From the NCBI RefSeq assembly GCF_003862495.1, contig NZ_RRCH01000003.1, positions 372,001 to 436,000 of the forward strand: DNA of 64,000 nucleotides, given 5' to 3'. Position numbers and translations under genes: made by a program. Position 1 is the first letter of the stretch; every line of letters begins with the position of its first letter. Under the pieces are notes generated by a model. It was not told the origin of the DNA and ran no database searches. It saw only the letters and a program-made list of their open reading frames with translations. Of the stretch, positions 62,951-64,000 are shown one piece after another. This DNA is from Halocatena pleomorpha (lineage in GTDB: Archaea; Halobacteriota; Halobacteria; Halobacteriales; Haloarculaceae).

Positions 62951-63055
62951 CACTGGCTATTGGGGATGTAACCGGATAAATACTGTCTACGCAGGCAGGA
63001 GAGTATGACGCTGTGGTGAGAAACGACTATTAGTGGTGCTCTCGTGTCACGACGA

Positions 63056-63967
63056 TTATCCGAATTTGCCGGTGATGTAGTCTTCGACCCGCTGGCTATT
63101 GGGATCTTCAAAGATCGTGTCCGTGTCGTCATATTCGACGAGTTCGCCGCCAGTGAGAAAGACTGCCGTCTGATCCGAGATTCGTGCGGCCTGTTGCATA
63201 TTGTGCGTGACCACAACCACCGTGTACTCTTGGGCCAGCGATTCGATGAGATCCTCAATCTTCGAGGTGGCGATCGGATCTAGCGCCGAAGCTGGTTCAT
63301 CCATCAGGATGATCTCAGGATCGACCGCAAGACACCGAGCAATGCAGAGCCGCTGTTGCTGTCCACCCGACAGACCGAGCGCGTTGTCGTCCAATCGGTC
63401 GCTGACCTCCTCCCAGAGGGCCGCCTGCCGAAGCGATCGCTGGATCAAATCCTCTTCTTCCTCGGGGTTTGCGTCGCCCAGCAGGCGCGCGAGTAGACCG
63501 GTGTCGATGTCGCCGTGTTTGCGCGGCCCGTAGGCGATGTTATCCCTGATGGATTTTGGAAACGGATTGGGGGCCTGAAACACCATTCCGACGCGTTTTC
63601 GTAGCTCGACGAGGTTCACGCCGTCTTGGTATATCTCCTCACCGTCAAGCGTCACCGATCCCTCGACCCGAGCGCTGCTGACGCGGTCGTTCATCCGGTT
63701 GAGACACCGGAGGAACGTCGATTTCCCACACCCCGATGGCCCGATGAGCGCGGTAACGCTCTTCTCGGGAATGTCCATTGACACCCCCCGCAGTGCCTGA
63801 TCGCTGCCGTAGTAGACATCCAGATCTGAGACGGAAATCTTGGTCTGGCCGTCGAATTCGTACGCCGACCACTCCGACTGAAGTTCCTCCTCGGTCTCAC
63901 CAACCGTAGTAGTCGTCCGCTGTTCGTTTGATTCTGCCCGTGTTTGTTTCATATCAATGTCACTCAT
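63056..63967 (-). CDS. pstB: Phosphate ABC transporter ATP-binding protein
   Basis: A 303-residue PstB with a 45-residue polar N-terminal extension. ATPase motifs: [21 protein letters not shown] (Walker A and PstB-specific LRCLNRMND), [20 protein letters not shown] and [14 protein letters not shown]. It energises phosphate uptake with PstS, PstC and PstA. Its ATG overlaps the pstA stop (ATGA, 63964-63967), so it is translationally coupled to it. Confidence 0.96.
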   Translation of the reverse strand: MSDIDMKQTRAESNEQRTTTTVGETEEELQSEWSAYEFDGQTKISVSDLDVYYGSDQALRGVSMDIPEKSVTALIGPSGCGKSTFLRCLNRMNDRVSSARVEGSVTLDGEEIYQDGVNLVELRKRVGMVFQAPNPFPKSIRDNIAYGPRKHGDIDTGLLARLLGDANPEEEEDLIQRSLRQAALWEEVSDRLDDNALGLSGGQQQRLCIARCLAVDPEIILMDEPASALDPIATSKIEDLIESLAQEYTVVVVTHNMQQAARISDQTAVFLTGGELVEYDDTDTIFEDPNSQRVEDYITGKFG

Positions 63968-64000
63968 GCTGGAGCTTCCTCTGGAAGTAAAGCCTGGTTG
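63964..64000 (-). CDS. pstA: Phosphate ABC transporter permease PstA, 3' end only
   Basis: Only the last codons are inside the window. On the reverse strand they read [11 protein letters not shown] and a TGA that overlaps the pstB ATG. The assignment to pstA rests on pst operon order; the rest of the gene continues beyond 64000. Confidence 0.6.
   Translation of the reverse strand, partial: NQALLPEEAPA

Overview
The window reads as chromosomal DNA from a haloarchaeon (class Halobacteria). The proteins are acidic, there are two Bat-type HTH regulators, a TrmB-type regulator, several small haloarchaeal-only families (DUF7503, DUF7504, DUF5789, DUF7553, DUF7130/DUF7837-like proteins), a DpsA ferritin, Tat-type lipoproteins, and chains of genes joined by ATGA overlaps. 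No rRNA, tRNA, CRISPR array or intact transposase was seen. Family assignments come from reading the translations; no database search was run.

Layout. 0-2.8 kb: the end of a probable secreted protein, dpsA with DtxR/Idr-like metal boxes, a 47-residue protein and a DUF7504 protein. 3-8 kb: an arylsulfotransferase-like membrane protein and a hyuAB hydantoinase/oxoprolinase pair. 8.2-11.5 kb: a DUF7503 microprotein beside a coupled DUF7504 - CHAT (caspase-like) pair. 11.6-14 kb: a TrmB regulator and an MFS transporter. 14.2-19.6 kb: a tightly coupled operon (CDP-alcohol phosphotransferase, small protein, zinc-less MDR dehydrogenase, 6-pyruvoyl-tetrahydropterin-synthase-like enzyme, methyltransferase, YdjM-like membrane protein) with a divergent glycosyltransferase. 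19.6-21.4 kb: an ABCE1/Rli1 paralogue without its Fe-S cysteines. 21.5-25 kb: two Bat-type regulators, UspA and a MOT1-type transporter. 25-34 kb: a four-CBS protein with an HPF-like tail, small conserved proteins, a DUF389 protein, a cysteine-less family-4 uracil-DNA glycosylase, an FAD oxidoreductase with a Rieske domain and an F420-type oxidoreductase. 34-41.7 kb: a stress/metal group (DUF892, CBS pair, orphan SdhB, PAC2, Mn-catalase, Csp-like copper protein, VOC dioxygenase).

42.6-59.5 kb looks like a glucuronoxylan / xylo-oligosaccharide utilisation locus: a GH3 glycosidase, an FAH-family enzyme (candidate 2-keto-3-deoxyxylonate dehydratase), a GH67 alpha-glucuronidase, a complete Opp/Dpp-type ABC importer with fused ATPases, a D-xylose dehydrogenase of the XacA type, a semialdehyde dehydrogenase of the XacF type and an IclR regulator of the XacR type. 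Imported (glucurono)xylo-oligosaccharides would be trimmed by GH67 and GH3, and xylose oxidised to 2-oxoglutarate. Xylonate dehydratase and lactonase are not in the window. A Tat-lipoprotein with a polysaccharide-deacetylase domain lies beyond it, then a PadR regulator and the end of a pst phosphate operon (small DUF7557-like protein, pstB, pstA end).

The most unusual points are the Rli1 paralogue without Fe-S ligands, the CHAT/DUF7504/DUF7503 module, the PTPS-like operon with glutamate in place of the catalytic cysteine, a 22-bp palindromic motif found in four separate intergenic regions, and paired metal boxes bracketing the promoter of a 47-residue gene.
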